A DNA stretch of 64,000 nt, taken from the NCBI GenBank assembly GCA_000504425.1, contig KI632513.1, forward strand, positions 282,094 through 346,093, given 5' to 3'. A program made the translations under genes and the position numbers. Below the pieces are notes generated by a model, which saw nothing but the letters and a program-made list of their open reading frames with translations, did not search any database and was not told the origin of the DNA. This document shows positions 38,670 through 48,173 of this stretch, piece after piece; positions within the stretch are counted from its first letter, which is position 1, and the number at the start of each line of letters is the position of its first letter. The stretch is from Rhodopseudomonas palustris JSC-3b (GTDB lineage: Bacteria; Pseudomonadota; Alphaproteobacteria; Rhizobiales; Xanthobacteraceae).

Positions 38670-41432
38670 TCACAACCGCACGGCGCGCAGTCGCAACGCA
38701 TTGCCGATCACGCTCACCGAGGACAGCGACATCGCGGCCGCGGCGATGATCGGCGACAGCAGCAAGCCCAGGCTCGGATAGAGGATGCCGGCCGCGATCG
38801 GGATGCCGGCGCCGTTGTAGATGAAGGCGAAGAACAGGTTTTGCCGGATGTTGCGCATGGTGGCCTGCGACAGTTTGCGCGCCCGCACGATGCCGCGCAG
38901 ATCGCCCTTCACCAGCGTCACGCCGGCGCTTTCCATCGCGACGTCGGTGCCGGTGCCCATCGCGATGCCGACATCGGCCGCGGCCAGTGCGGGGGCGTCG
39001 TTCACGCCGTCACCGGCCATCGCGACGATCCGACCGCTCTGCCGCAGCTTTTCCACCACCGCGCTTTTCTGGTCGGGCAGCACCTCGGCCTCGACCTCGG
39101 CAATGCCGAGCTTGCGCGCCACCGCCTGCGCCGTGGTGCGGTTGTCGCCGGTCAGCATGATCACCTTGATGCCGGCGGCGGCGATCGCTTGCAGCGCCGC
39201 GGGCGTCGAGGATTTGACCGGATCGGCGATCGCAAACAGACCGGCCAGCCGGCCATCCACGGCGATCGCGATCACCGTGGCGCCGTCCTGGCGCAGCGTT
39301 TCGGCGCGGCTTGCCAGCGCGGTCAGATCGATGCCGGCGGCGGTTAGGAACGCGGTGCTGCCGATCAGCACGCGCCGTCCATCGACCTCGCCGCTGGCGC
39401 CCTTGCCGGTCGGTGCCTCGAACTTGGCGACCTCGCTGAGCGCCAGCGCGCGCTGCTGCGCGGCCCGCACGATGGCATCGGCCAAAGGATGTTCGCTGGC
39501 GCGCTCGACGCTGGCGGCAAGGCGCAGCAGCTGCGCTTCATCGAATCCATCGGCCGGCACGATCGCCACCACATCAGGCTTGCCCGCGGTCAGGGTGCCG
39601 GTCTTGTCGACCACCAGCGTGTCGATCTTCTCCATGCGCTCCAGCGCTTCGGCGTTACGCACCAGCACGCCAGCCTGCGCGCCGCGGCCGACGCCAACCA
39701 TGATCGACATCGGGGTGGCGAGCCCGACTGCGCACGGGCAGGCGATGATCAGCACGCTGACCGCGGCGATCAGCGCAAAGGTGAAGCGTGGCTCCGGCCC
39801 AAAACTGGCCCAGGCGGCGAATGCGATCAGCGCCACCGCGATCACGGTCGGCACGAACCAGCCGGCGACCTGATCGGCGATGCGCTGGATCGGCGCGCGC
39901 GAGCGCTGCGCCTGCGCCACCATCTGCACGATGCGCGACAGCATGGTGTCGCGGCCGACCTGCTCGGCGCGCATCACAAAGCCGCCGGACTGGTTCAGCG
40001 TGCCGGCGATCACCTTGTCGCCAACCTCGCGCGACACCGGCAGCGACTCGCCGGTGACCAGCGCTTCATCGAGCGTGGCGCGGCCTTCCAGAATGACGCC
40101 ATCGACCGGCACCTTCTCGCCGGGGCGCACGCGAATCCGGTCGCCGGCCTGCAACGCATCGATCGGCACTTCGTGATCGGCGCCGCTGTCATCGATGCGG
40201 CGCGCGGTGCGCGGCGCCAGCCCGAGCAGCGCCTTGATGGCGCCGGAGGTGGCCTCGCGGGCGCGTAGTTCCAGCACCTGGCCGAGCAGCACCAGCACGG
40301 TGATCACCGCCGCGGCCTCGAAATACACCGGCACCACGCCGCCATGGCCGCGGAACTCGGCCGGGAACAATTGCGGCGCCAGCGTGCCGACCACGCTGTA
40401 GCCGAACGCCACCGCGGTGCCGATCGCGATCAGCGTGAACATGTTGAGGTGGCGGGTTCGTACCGACTGCACACCGCGCACGAAGAACGGCCAGCCGGCC
40501 CACAGCACCACCGGGGTGGCGAGCGCGAATTGCAGCCAGTTCGACAGCCACGGATCGACCCAGTTATGCGCGCCGGCGAGATGGCCGCCCATTTCCAGCA
40601 CCACCACCGGCAGCGTCAGCGCCAGTCCGATCCAGAACCGCCGCGACATGTCGAGCAGTTCGGGATTGGGGGCATCGTCGAGCGTCACCAGCTCGGGCTC
40701 GAGCGCCATGCCGCAGATCGGGCAGGTGCCAGGGCCGATCTGGCGGATTTCCGGGTCCATCGGGCAGGTGAAGATCGTGCCTTCGGGCACTTCGGGCGCG
40801 GGCTTGCGCTTGGTGGGATCGAGATAGCTTTCCGGATCGGCGGCGAATTTGCCGCGGCAGCTCGCCGCGCAGAAATGATAGCTTTGCCCGCGATACTCAA
40901 AATGATGCGGCGTGGTGGCGGGATCGACGCGCATGCCGCACACCGGATCGATCACCTCGCCGGCTGCGGGCGCCGCCGATGCGTGATGATGATCATGATG
41001 GTGGTCTGCTGCGCCATGGCCGCCGCAGCAGGCGCGTGGCGCGGCCTGTGCCGCCATGGGCGCCGCAGCCGCTGCTGGCTTGGTCGCTGCCGGCTTGGCC
41101 GCTGCGCCGCCGCAGCATGAGCCGGAAGTGGGGGCGGAGGGTTGCAGATAACGCGCCGGATCGGCGCTGAACGCGCTGCGGCAGCCAGCGCAGCAGAAAT
41201 GATAGGTGATGCCTTGATAGTCGAAGCGATGCGCACTGCCGGCGATCTTGACGCTCATGCCGCATACCGGGTCGATCGCGCTGGCCGCCGTGGTGCTGCT
41301 GCGCGGTGGCAGCTCGGTCAGCTGCACCAGTTCCGGTTTGGCAGCGGCGTTATTGCCCGCCGCGGTGTGGTCGTCCTTGTTGCCGCAACAACCGCCTGAG
41401 TGCGATGTATGGGAATGGTCGGATGCAGTCAT
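38670..41432 (-). CDS. Copper-translocating P-type ATPase with YHS domains
   Basis: A 920-residue P1B ATPase starting at ATG 41432. The N-terminus is His-rich, with two YHS domains ([12 protein letters not shown] and [11 protein letters not shown], each followed by a Cys-containing FCCAGC or FCAASC) and a heavy-metal binding domain ([21 protein letters not shown]). The P-type core is complete: [10 protein letters not shown] in the membrane, DKTGTLT with the phosphorylated Asp, SEHPLADAI, and GDGVNDAP. Cu(I) export is the likely role. It is divergent from csoR, with an operator-like sequence between. Confidence 0.94.
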   Translation of the reverse strand: MTASDHSHTSHSGGCCGNKDDHTAAGNNAAAKPELVQLTELPPRSSTTAASAIDPVCGMSVKIAGSAHRFDYQGITYHFCCAGCRSAFSADPARYLQPSAPTSGSCCGGAAAKPAATKPAAAAAPMAAQAAPRACCGGHGAADHHHDHHHASAAPAAGEVIDPVCGMRVDPATTPHHFEYRGQSYHFCAASCRGKFAADPESYLDPTKRKPAPEVPEGTIFTCPMDPEIRQIGPGTCPICGMALEPELVTLDDAPNPELLDMSRRFWIGLALTLPVVVLEMGGHLAGAHNWVDPWLSNWLQFALATPVVLWAGWPFFVRGVQSVRTRHLNMFTLIAIGTAVAFGYSVVGTLAPQLFPAEFRGHGGVVPVYFEAAAVITVLVLLGQVLELRAREATSGAIKALLGLAPRTARRIDDSGADHEVPIDALQAGDRIRVRPGEKVPVDGVILEGRATLDEALVTGESLPVSREVGDKVIAGTLNQSGGFVMRAEQVGRDTMLSRIVQMVAQAQRSRAPIQRIADQVAGWFVPTVIAVALIAFAAWASFGPEPRFTFALIAAVSVLIIACPCAVGLATPMSIMVGVGRGAQAGVLVRNAEALERMEKIDTLVVDKTGTLTAGKPDVVAIVPADGFDEAQLLRLAASVERASEHPLADAIVRAAQQRALALSEVAKFEAPTGKGASGEVDGRRVLIGSTAFLTAAGIDLTALASRAETLRQDGATVIAIAVDGRLAGLFAIADPVKSSTPAALQAIAAAGIKVIMLTGDNRTTAQAVARKLGIAEVEAEVLPDQKSAVVEKLRQSGRIVAMAGDGVNDAPALAAADVGIAMGTGTDVAMESAGVTLVKGDLRGIVRARKLSQATMRNIRQNLFFAFIYNGAGIPIAAGILYPSLGLLLSPIIAAAAMSLSSVSVIGNALRLRAVRL

Positions 41433-41475
41433 GACGGCCTCCTTGGCGGCGATCGGCGCTGTGGGCTTGTAACCC

Positions 41476-41492
41476 ATACCCGGTAGGGGTAT
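41476..41492. promoter_or_regulatory. Candidate CsoR operator
   Basis: ATACCC-GGTA-GGGGTAT is an inverted repeat of the CsoR/RcnR type, between the divergent copper ATPase and csoR genes. The CsoR beside it likely binds here and releases with Cu(I). Confidence 0.7.
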
Positions 41493-41501
41493 ATAGACGA
41501 G

Positions 41502-41777
41502 ATGCGAAAAGATATCAAGGCGTCGTGCCAGAAGCGGCTGAGCCGGATCGAAGGACAGGTCCGTGGGCTGTCAAAGATGGTCGATGAGGATCGCTACTGC
41601 ATCGACATCGTCACGCAGATCGCGGCGGTGCGCGCGGCGCTGCGCCGGCTTGAGGAGGAGATCCTCAAGGATCACGTCGGGCATTGCGTCGAGCACGCCA
41701 TCACCAGTGGCGACAAGGATGATCAGCGCCAGAAGATCGCTGAGCTGATGGCGGTGATCAGCCGCGCGGACCGCTAG
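41502..41777 (+). CDS. CsoR-family copper-sensing repressor
   Basis: A 91-residue all-helical repressor of the DUF156 family. The metal ligands fit CsoR: Cys33 in YCIDI, then His58 and Cys62 in DHVGHC with four-residue spacing. An extra Cys9 is in KASCQKR. It probably represses the divergent copper ATPase gene and itself, and is released by Cu(I). The sequence RIEGQVRGL is the family signature. The stop region overlaps the next gene by 20 bases. Confidence 0.93.
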   Translation: MRKDIKASCQKRLSRIEGQVRGLSKMVDEDRYCIDIVTQIAAVRAALRRLEEEILKDHVGHCVEHAITSGDKDDQRQKIAELMAVISRADR

Positions 41778-42678
41778 CCTCTGCCTGATTTTTTTTGGCG
41801 GGCCGGAACAGGCCGCGCGTCAGGTCGGAAACGCCGTCGGTGAAGCGCGACCAGTTGCACGACAGTGACGGCTCCTTGCAGGTGTTTGGCTTGGGGCGGG
41901 CGGGCGGTTTGGGCCGCTGCTGCTTGGCGACAGGCACGGCCGCGGCGGGCCGCGGCGGCGCTGCGGCGCTGGCGTGCGGGCTGGCGGCGGACGGGGCCGG
42001 CAGATGGGCGACCACGGTGCGCGGCGCGCTCGGCACAGGTTTGGTCGGTTGCTTGTCCGGTTGTTTGTCCGTCTGCTTGGTCGGTTGTTTGGCGGCCTGT
42101 TGCTGAGCCGTGGCAGGGCGGGGCGCTTGCGCCGGTTTGGCGGCGCGGGTCTGGCCGGTGGTGTGTGGCCCCTTGGCCGCATCGGCGCTGGCCTTGGCCT
42201 CGGTTAGTTCGCGCTGCCGGCGCGCGAAGGCCGCGGCGATCAGGCTGCGCCGGTGCTGATCAAGAAACTCGGTGTAGTGGCGGTCGATCTCGCGCTGCTC
42301 CTCTGCCGTCGGGTTCGGCCCGGCGATATCGAAGTGCTTGTCCTGCATGAAATCGTAATAGGTGTAGCCACCGCCGGGCTTGCGTCTTCCGGCGAATTTC
42401 GCCTCACAGCCGGCGATCAGCGCTTCACGTTGCTTGGCTTCGGTGGTCTTTTCGGCGCGCGCGGCGCAGTCCTCGTAATCGACTGGTTCGCGTGACGACC
42501 ACCACTGTGCCTGCGCATGGCTAGGCAGCGCCACCGTCGCAAGCGCGATAACCACTAACAGCGACAATGGTACGCAGGACTGGTTCAACGGGGAGTCCCA
42601 GGCTGATCTTCCCCGGAGTGTGCGCAATATTCGATCGTTGTCACCCCTGTTTCGGCGAGGTCCACCGCTTTTGGCCAC
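41758..42678 (-). CDS. Secreted Pro/Ala-rich protein
   Basis: A 306-residue frame. A signal peptide-like segment lies at about residues 37-57 (PLSLLVVIALATVALPSHAQA), so the true start may be an internal TTG at about 42588; the N-terminal 30 residues are poorly supported. After it come a Cys-containing stretch (VDYEDCAARAE and ALIAGCEAKFAG) and a charged region, then a long Pro/Ala/Gln-Lys low-complexity tail with KQTDKQPDKQP repeats. It is convergent with csoR (20-base overlap). Function unknown. Confidence 0.55.
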   Translation of the reverse strand: MAKSGGPRRNRGDNDRILRTLRGRSAWDSPLNQSCVPLSLLVVIALATVALPSHAQAQWWSSREPVDYEDCAARAEKTTEAKQREALIAGCEAKFAGRRKPGGGYTYYDFMQDKHFDIAGPNPTAEEQREIDRHYTEFLDQHRRSLIAAAFARRQRELTEAKASADAAKGPHTTGQTRAAKPAQAPRPATAQQQAAKQPTKQTDKQPDKQPTKPVPSAPRTVVAHLPAPSAASPHASAAAPPRPAAAVPVAKQQRPKPPARPKPNTCKEPSLSCNWSRFTDGVSDLTRGLFRPAKKNQAEASGPRG

Positions 42679-42707
42679 GAAAGAGGTATAACCAGGCCGA
42701 CCAACTG

Positions 42708-43010
42708 TCAGTTGGTCGAGACCGGAATCGCCTCGGCGTCTTCGTCGGCGTGTTCCAGCGTCGAGAGCTTGGCAGTGGACTTGCCGCGGCAGGACCAGGA
42801 GATCAGCGCTTCGTCGCCCACGATCGACAGGATCACCCCGGTGACGCAGCCGTGGACGCAGGTCACCTGATCACCCACCGAGAAGTGCTCCTGGGCTAGT
42901 GCAGCTTCGAGCGCCGCGCGAATGCAGGCATCGTCAGCGCCGCCGCTGGCGCGATATGCAGCCATTGCCTTGGCGATCATCTTGTCGGTGACTTTGATCT
43001 GAGTGGTCAT
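42708..43010 (-). CDS. Hypothetical protein with FNR/FixK-type box upstream
   Basis: A 100-residue protein starting at ATG 43010 (MTTQIKVTDKM). It has a helical N-terminus (MIAKAMAAYRASG) and a beta-rich middle with one or two cysteines (VTCVHGCVTGVILS and ISWSCRGKS). No family is recognised. An FNR/FixK box lies 147 bases upstream, so it may respond to low oxygen. A longer frame extends to 43052. Confidence 0.6.
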   Translation of the reverse strand: MTTQIKVTDKMIAKAMAAYRASGGADDACIRAALEAALAQEHFSVGDQVTCVHGCVTGVILSIVGDEALISWSCRGKSTAKLSTLEHADEDAEAIPVSTN

Positions 43011-43156
43011 GTCGAACCTCAATGGCCTTGTCCACGTCGCGAAAGCCTGCACTGTTTGCCTTAACGAAGCCCTGCAGATGATACCCCCTGCTGATCACAC
43101 TAGGTTGGCGGCAAATGCTACCGGGAGAACTATCTCGCAACTGCAAAAATAACAGC

Positions 43157-43170
43157 TTGAGGTGAATCAA
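43157..43170 (-). promoter_or_regulatory. FNR/FixK-type box before the 100-residue gene
   Basis: TTGAGGTGAATCAA matches TTGAT-N4-ATCAA at 9 of 10 positions, about 147 bases upstream of the ATG at 43010. hemN ends on the other side, so the box most likely serves the downstream minus-strand gene. Confidence 0.6.
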
Positions 43171-43198
43171 AAAGGGCCACCACAGGGGCAGCCCAGAA

Positions 43199-43232
43199 CA
43201 AAAAAACGTGACGACGCAGCCGAAGCTGCGCC
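43199..43232 (-). terminator. Possible terminator after hemN
   Basis: On the minus strand GCGCAGC-TTCG-GCTGCGT forms a hairpin with a UUCG loop, followed after a few bases by a run of seven T. The stem-to-T spacing is a little long. Confidence 0.5.
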
Positions 43233-43259
43233 GTTTGAACGTTAGGCGAACGCGGCGAG

Positions 43260-44609
43260 TTAGACCGCGATCGAGTGGCGAACCGACGAGTTGCGCAGAT
43301 AGGTGTCGAACACCGCTGCCACCACGCGCGCCAGCGGCTGGCCGGCCGCGGTCAGCGCGAGCTGGCCATTGCCATAGGTGATGACGCCGTCGGTCTGCAG
43401 CTGCTCGATCGCCTCGCGCTCATTGGCATACCAATCGTCGGCGACGCCGAACTGCTGGCCAGCGGCGGTCAGATCGACCTTGCCGTCGCACATGATGCGC
43501 TCGATCACATGGGCGCGCAGCTCGTCCTGGTCCTTGAAGGCGTGGCCGCGCGCCACCGGCAGCTTGCCGGCCGCGACCGCGCGCATATAGGCGCCGGTTT
43601 CGCTGATGTTCTGCACATAGCCGCTCGGGGTGCGGCCGATCGAGGTGGCACCGATGCCGATCAGGGTCGGCGAGGCGTCCGGGGTGTAGCCCTGGAAGTT
43701 CCGGTGCAAAGCGCCGTTCTTGGCGGCTTCGGCCAGCGTGTCGCCCGGCAGCGCGAAATGGTCGATGCCGATTCGCACATAACCGCCCTTGACCAGCGCG
43801 TCAGCGGCCGCACGGGCCTGCTCGGCGCGCTGCACCGGGGTCGGCAGGGCTTCGGTCGGGATCATCTTCTGGTTGCTGGCCACCCACGGCACGTGGGCGT
43901 AGCCGAACAGCGCGACGCGATCCGGCTTCATCTCGATGCACTGCTCGACGGTGCGGCGCAGGTCTTCCGCGGTCTGGTAGGGCAGGCCGTAAATCAGGTC
44001 GAAATTCAGCTTGTTGACGCCGACCGAGCGGAACCGATCCATGGCGTTCTCGACCATGTCCGGCGGCTGGATGCGGTTGATCGCCTTCTGCACCTTCGGG
44101 TCGAATTCCTGCACGCCGAAGCTGGCGCGGGTGAAGCCGATCGCGCCGATCTTTTCGACCATGGCGTCGGTCAGGGTGCGCGGATCGCTTTCGATCGCCA
44201 GCTCAGCATTCTCAACCAGCCGGAAGCGGTCGGCGATCACCGCCATCAGCGTGGCGAGATCGTCCGGATCGAGCACGGTCGGGGTGCCGCCGCCGAAATG
44301 CAGGTGAGCCACCGGCATGCGCGCCGGCATGGCGTCGGCGAGCAGCTCGACCTCGTCGAGCAGGTGCTTGAAATAGGTCGCCACCGGCTCATAGCGCGCG
44401 GCGAGCTTCATGTTGCAGCCGCAGTACCAGCACATCTGCTTGCAGAACGGCACGTGCAGATAGAGCGAGATCGGCTCGTCCTGATCAAGCTGCGCCAGCC
44501 AGCCGCGATAGACCGATTCCGGGAATTCCGAGACGAAATGCGGGGCGGTCGGGTAGCTGGTGTAGCGCGGGACCGAGCTCGTGGCGTATTTTTCCAATGC
44601 TGAGGTCAT
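43260..44609 (-). CDS. hemN: Oxygen-independent coproporphyrinogen III oxidase
   Basis: A 449-residue radical SAM enzyme that decarboxylates coproporphyrinogen III to protoporphyrinogen IX without oxygen. The cluster-binding motif PFCKQMCWYCGC has the CxxxCxxC pattern, followed by the glycine-rich FGGGTP. The length is normal for HemN. It is last in the bchE-bchJ-hemN operon, with 28 bases after bchJ. Under anaerobic light growth it supplies protoporphyrin for heme and bacteriochlorophyll. Its gene neighbours make the assignment firm. Confidence 0.96.
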   Translation of the reverse strand: MTSALEKYATSSVPRYTSYPTAPHFVSEFPESVYRGWLAQLDQDEPISLYLHVPFCKQMCWYCGCNMKLAARYEPVATYFKHLLDEVELLADAMPARMPVAHLHFGGGTPTVLDPDDLATLMAVIADRFRLVENAELAIESDPRTLTDAMVEKIGAIGFTRASFGVQEFDPKVQKAINRIQPPDMVENAMDRFRSVGVNKLNFDLIYGLPYQTAEDLRRTVEQCIEMKPDRVALFGYAHVPWVASNQKMIPTEALPTPVQRAEQARAAADALVKGGYVRIGIDHFALPGDTLAEAAKNGALHRNFQGYTPDASPTLIGIGATSIGRTPSGYVQNISETGAYMRAVAAGKLPVARGHAFKDQDELRAHVIERIMCDGKVDLTAAGQQFGVADDWYANEREAIEQLQTDGVITYGNGQLALTAAGQPLARVVAAVFDTYLRNSSVRHSIAV

Positions 44610-44637
44610 GGTTCGGCCTTCGATTAATCCCTCGCGA

Positions 44638-45357
44638 TCAGCGAGACGAAACTGCAGAATGGGCGCTTTCGCGCGGTGGTCCGGCTTTGTCGCCGCAGCC
44701 GCAGCCGCAGCAACCCTCAGTAGCGGTCGGTGCAGCGCCCGCGCAACAGGGCTGAACCGCGCGCCAATCTACCACGAAGCGGCAGCAGGGATCGCCATGG
44801 GCCGCGCACGCCACTTCAACAGCGTGCGACTTCGGCGACACCAGCACCTGGAACAGCCGCTGAAACACCGCGGCGTGCCAGACGCACACCAGGCTGTCGG
44901 CACGTTCGCCGGCCACGATTGGGTTGCCGGCAATTTCGAAGATCACTTGGCGGCCGACCTGGCCGGAGAAGCGGCCCGAGCCGGCAAATGTCCAGGAATG
45001 GGCCGAGATGGCCTTGACCAGCATCCGCGCCGCCAGCGGCGCCGGCAGCAGCTTGAGGATCACCTGCGCAAATTTCGGAATGCGGTTGGCGAGGATGTAA
45101 TCCCCGGTCCGCAACCCGGCGTCGGTCAGAATGGCTACCGCCTGTTCGGGCGGCAGCAACTGCCGCACCGTCTGGTGGATCGCAGCCACCCGTCGTTCAT
45201 CGACCATTTCAGCCGGCGGCTGCGCCAGCCAATCGCTGGCGCCTGCCGTCGTGAAGATGGTCTTGGCTTGATCGTGGAGCCCGGCCGCGGTCAGCGCCTG
45301 GATAAGCTGAATGACCGCGTTCGGACCGATCTTCGCCTCGTGAGAGAGCTCAGTCAC
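44638..45357 (-). CDS. bchJ: Bacteriochlorophyll biosynthesis protein BchJ (V4R)
   Basis: A 239-residue protein with a V4R (4-vinyl reductase) domain in the C-terminal part, ending in a Cys-rich tail (CCAGAAPTATEGCCGCGCG). BchJ was first described as a divinyl reductase and may act as a chaperone in Mg-porphyrin metabolism. The start lies 10 bases after the bchE stop. The pair bchE-bchJ is typical of purple bacteria. Cysteine richness near the end could mean metal binding, which is inference. Confidence 0.85.
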   Translation of the reverse strand: MTELSHEAKIGPNAVIQLIQALTAAGLHDQAKTIFTTAGASDWLAQPPAEMVDERRVAAIHQTVRQLLPPEQAVAILTDAGLRTGDYILANRIPKFAQVILKLLPAPLAARMLVKAISAHSWTFAGSGRFSGQVGRQVIFEIAGNPIVAGERADSLVCVWHAAVFQRLFQVLVSPKSHAVEVACAAHGDPCCRFVVDWRAVQPCCAGAAPTATEGCCGCGCGDKAGPPRESAHSAVSSR

Positions 45358-45367
45358 AGCCGCCGGA

Positions 45368-47038
45368 TCAGTGGCGGCTGACCGAGTTCGCGCCGTCGGC
45401 CTTGTCCAGGACCTTGGCCTGCAGCGCCGCGCATTCCGCGTCCTCGGTCATCTGCTCGGTGCCGCCGCCGCAAGCGGAGACGATCGTGGGCTGAGCCTTG
45501 CGCGAACGGTCGGCGTTGGCCTCCCAATCGGCGGTGGTACCGACTGCACGCGAACGCGTGGTGTCGAACTTGAAGTCCACCTTCTTCTTGGACTGCGGAC
45601 CCCAATAGCCGACGCGGCCGAGATCGTAGAACTTGCGCTCGAAACCAGCCTTCAGGAACGCCTTCAAGCAGCCGAGCAGATAGCGCCGACGCCGGCCGGT
45701 GCCCGACCACGGATAGGAGAAGAACGCCTTCGACATGTAGAACCGGCGATAATTGTTCATCACCCGGTCGAGCAGTTCGCCGCGCTCCATCGCCGCCGGC
45801 TTGATGATCGGCGTGACGAAGTTGTACTTGTCGAAGTCGAACACCTCGACCTTGTCGCTGAGTTCCTTGAACAGCGGCGTGAACGGCCAGGGCGTGTACA
45901 TCGACCAGTTGGCGAGGTCGGGCGCCCAGTCCTTGGCCATGCGGTAGGTTTCTTCCAAGGTCTCCGGGGTCTCGCTGTCGAGACCGACGATGAACTGCGC
46001 CTCGGTGACGATACCGGCTTCACGCAGCAACCGGATCGCCTTCTTGTTGTCGGCGATCTTGGTTTCCTTGTTGAACAGGTCGAGCTTGAGCTGAGCGGCG
46101 GCTTCGGTGCCGAGCGAGACGTGCATCAGGCCCGCCTCGTTGTAGAACTTCAGCAGCTTCTCGTCGCGCAGAATGTCGGTGACGCGGGTGTTGATGCCCC
46201 ACTGCACCTTCTTGTTCAGGCCGCGCGCAATCAACTCTTCGCAGAACTGGATGAACTTCTTGCGATTGATGGTGGGCTCTTCGTCCGCGAGAATGAAGAA
46301 GCCGACCTGGTACTTCTCGACCAGCTCCTGAATCTCGTCCACCACCTTCTTCGGATCGCGGACGCGATAGTCGCGCCAGAACTTCCACTGCGAGCAGAAC
46401 GAGCAGGTGAACGGGCAGCCGCGCGCCATGTTCGGAATCGCGACGCGGGTGTTCATCGGGATGTAGCGATACTTGTTCCAGTCAAGAATGCCCCAGTCCG
46501 GGCTGATCGCATCGAGATCCTTGACGGTCGGAGCGGCCGGCGTGGCGATGATCTTGGCGCCTTCAGCGGTCTGCTCGATATAGGCAATGCCCTGGACTTC
46601 GGCGCGGTCGCGCGGCCAGCGGCCTTCTTCGATGGTGCGAGCCAGCGACACCACGATCTCTTCGCCTTCGCCGCGCACGATCGCGTCGACCCACGGCGCT
46701 TCGGTCAGCACCTGCTGATACATGAAGGTGGCGTGCACGCCACCGAGCACGGCAACGCAATTCGGATTGACCTGCTTGGCAATCTGCAGCGTGCGCTCGG
46801 CCTTATAGATCGACGGGGTGATCGAGGTGACGCCGACCATGTCGGGCTTCTGCGCAGCCAGATACTCCGCGAGATTCTCGTCGGAGATGTCATCCGTCAT
46901 TGCATCGATGAACTGAACGTCGGTGAAGCCGTTCGATTTCAGCGCGCCGGCGATATACGCCGCCCAAGCCGGCGGCCAGTTACCCGCGATTTCGGCGCCG
47001 CCTGAATGGTAATTCGGATGAATGAGAATGATGCGCAC
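45368..47038 (-). CDS. bchE: Anaerobic Mg-protoporphyrin IX monomethyl ester cyclase
   Basis: A 556-residue B12-dependent radical SAM enzyme that makes the fifth ring of bacteriochlorophyll without oxygen. The N-terminal B12-binding region has the fitting pattern [16 protein letters not shown] and [17 protein letters not shown]. The radical SAM motif [15 protein letters not shown] carries the CxxxCxxC cysteines. The length matches BchE. It is first of the bchE-bchJ-hemN operon, with PpsR- and FNR-type sites upstream, so it should be repressed by oxygen and derepressed anaerobically. Confidence 0.97.
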   Translation of the reverse strand: MRIILIHPNYHSGGAEIAGNWPPAWAAYIAGALKSNGFTDVQFIDAMTDDISDENLAEYLAAQKPDMVGVTSITPSIYKAERTLQIAKQVNPNCVAVLGGVHATFMYQQVLTEAPWVDAIVRGEGEEIVVSLARTIEEGRWPRDRAEVQGIAYIEQTAEGAKIIATPAAPTVKDLDAISPDWGILDWNKYRYIPMNTRVAIPNMARGCPFTCSFCSQWKFWRDYRVRDPKKVVDEIQELVEKYQVGFFILADEEPTINRKKFIQFCEELIARGLNKKVQWGINTRVTDILRDEKLLKFYNEAGLMHVSLGTEAAAQLKLDLFNKETKIADNKKAIRLLREAGIVTEAQFIVGLDSETPETLEETYRMAKDWAPDLANWSMYTPWPFTPLFKELSDKVEVFDFDKYNFVTPIIKPAAMERGELLDRVMNNYRRFYMSKAFFSYPWSGTGRRRRYLLGCLKAFLKAGFERKFYDLGRVGYWGPQSKKKVDFKFDTTRSRAVGTTADWEANADRSRKAQPTIVSACGGGTEQMTEDAECAALQAKVLDKADGANSVSRH

Positions 47039-47053
47039 TGACTCTCTCCCGTC

Positions 47054-47071
47054 ATTGTCAAGTCAAAATGA
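47054..47071 (-). promoter_or_regulatory. Perfect PpsR/CrtJ site before bchE
   Basis: TGT-N12-ACA is exact and lies 15 bases before the bchE ATG. PpsR/CrtJ represses photosynthesis genes under oxygen at such sites. It is the second strongest regulatory signal in the window. Confidence 0.75.
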
Positions 47072-47090
47072 CATATCGCCTGTAGGTGAA

Positions 47091-47104
47091 TATTGACGCA
47101 GATC
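47091..47104 (-). promoter_or_regulatory. FNR/FixK-type box before bchE
   Basis: TTGACGCAGATCAA matches TTGAT-N4-ATCAA at 9 of 10 positions, 52 bases before the bchE start and upstream of the PpsR site. Together they suggest activation at low oxygen and repression at high oxygen. Confidence 0.7.
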
Positions 47105-47320
47105 AAACGACTGGTGCAGGGGTATTCCCAGCCGGTTCTGCGGGTCGCGAATGCTGTTCCGTCTCCGTGCTCAAACCTTCAAGCGACGCAGTGGTGCGGA
47201 CGTGATCGTCGCGCGCGACAGCGACTGCACGCCCTGCCATGAAACACAATCCGCCATTGGTCGCGATGCATCCACGCACCGTCGCCCGCGCGTTGCAGAA
47301 TCATTCGGGTGCTCTGCATA

Positions 47321-47749
47321 TCAGCAATCGAGGTTGAATTTGGATTCGCTCTGCAGCGAGTTGAGGGTGTCGACATTCAGGCAGTAGCGCTGATAGCTCG
47401 GCACCAGCGTGCCAGCGGCAATGTCGTTGTCGCACTCTTGCTTGTGTTCACACATCGCGCAAGCCCGGCGCAGATCGTTGAGCACCATCGGCTCTTTCTC
47501 TGCGAGCGCGCGGATGCTGATCTTGAGCGCTTCAAGCAGGCTGGGCAGTTCTTTGGAATTGCTGCCCTTGGTTGCGAGCGCGCGCAACTCGTTGGGCGAC
47601 AGCCCGAGGTCTTTGACCATGTTGGCCATGGCCCGGCCGAAGGCGGCAAGCTCTTGCGGACTCGCCGTGATCTCTTCCCATTCCCGGACAACATCGGCCA
47701 CGTCGTTCGGAAGACGAGTGGCTCGTGAATGCTTGCCGGACGAGGTCAT
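47321..47749 (-). CDS. DUF6455-like cysteine protein
   Basis: A 142-residue protein. The C-terminal half contains CAMCEHKQECDND and further cysteines at YCLNVDTLNS and NLDC, so it is cysteine-rich, as in DUF6455. The first 90 residues are helical. An FNR/FixK-type box lies 57 bases before the start. It is upstream of bchE in the same direction, 283 bases away. The role is unknown. Confidence 0.7.
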   Translation of the reverse strand: MTSSGKHSRATRLPNDVADVVREWEEITASPQELAAFGRAMANMVKDLGLSPNELRALATKGSNSKELPSLLEALKISIRALAEKEPMVLNDLRRACAMCEHKQECDNDIAAGTLVPSYQRYCLNVDTLNSLQSESKFNLDC

Positions 47750-48173
47750 GGACGCCTCCTACCCATACTTGGAAAGAATGCTGTCATGGGGATGGGCTTT
47801 TCCACTTGCGCCAGATCAAGGAATGATATGCGCTGCGCGTTGGGCGCTCAGTGTCGGTGATGGTCGTTGCCGGAACTGGTTGCCGATGTGTTAACGAGGC
47901 GTTGGCGAAGGTCTGATCGCGGTCTGGCTTGTCCTGACATGACGGGCGTGCCGCTGCGCCACATGTCGTGACGGTCAGGGCGTGACGACTAGGTCGTGAG
48001 GGCTATATCGTCAGGGCATGTCGTCGCGGCATGTCGCAGTGGGCGCTCACGAATGCGTGCCATGAATGCGTGCCGTGCCGGACTTGGCGGCCGCGGCGGG
48101 GCAGGGGGCGCCGCCAGGCACGCGACAATAAAGAGGCCGGCCCAGCCGGCGCCAGGATGGGGGAGGAAGTTCG
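47750..48173. other. Intergenic region with an FNR/FixK-type box
   Basis: About 420 bases between a minus-strand and a plus-strand gene. An FNR/FixK-like box is at 47806. Short irregular TCGTGACG/GTCGTGAG repeats follow near 47965-48040. GGGAGGAAG lies 8 bases before the GTG at 48174. Confidence 0.5.
47806..47819 (-). promoter_or_regulatory. Candidate FNR/FixK box before the DUF6455-like gene
   Basis: TTGCGCCAGATCAA matches TTGAT-N4-ATCAA at 8 of 10 positions, 57 bases before the gene start at 47749, a typical spacing for activation. Confidence 0.5.

Noticed and set aside
43275..44603. 442-aa open frame on the plus strand
   Set aside because: Antisense shadow of hemN.
45371..47005. 544-aa open frame on the plus strand
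   Set aside because: Antisense shadow of bchE, with no start signal or domain.
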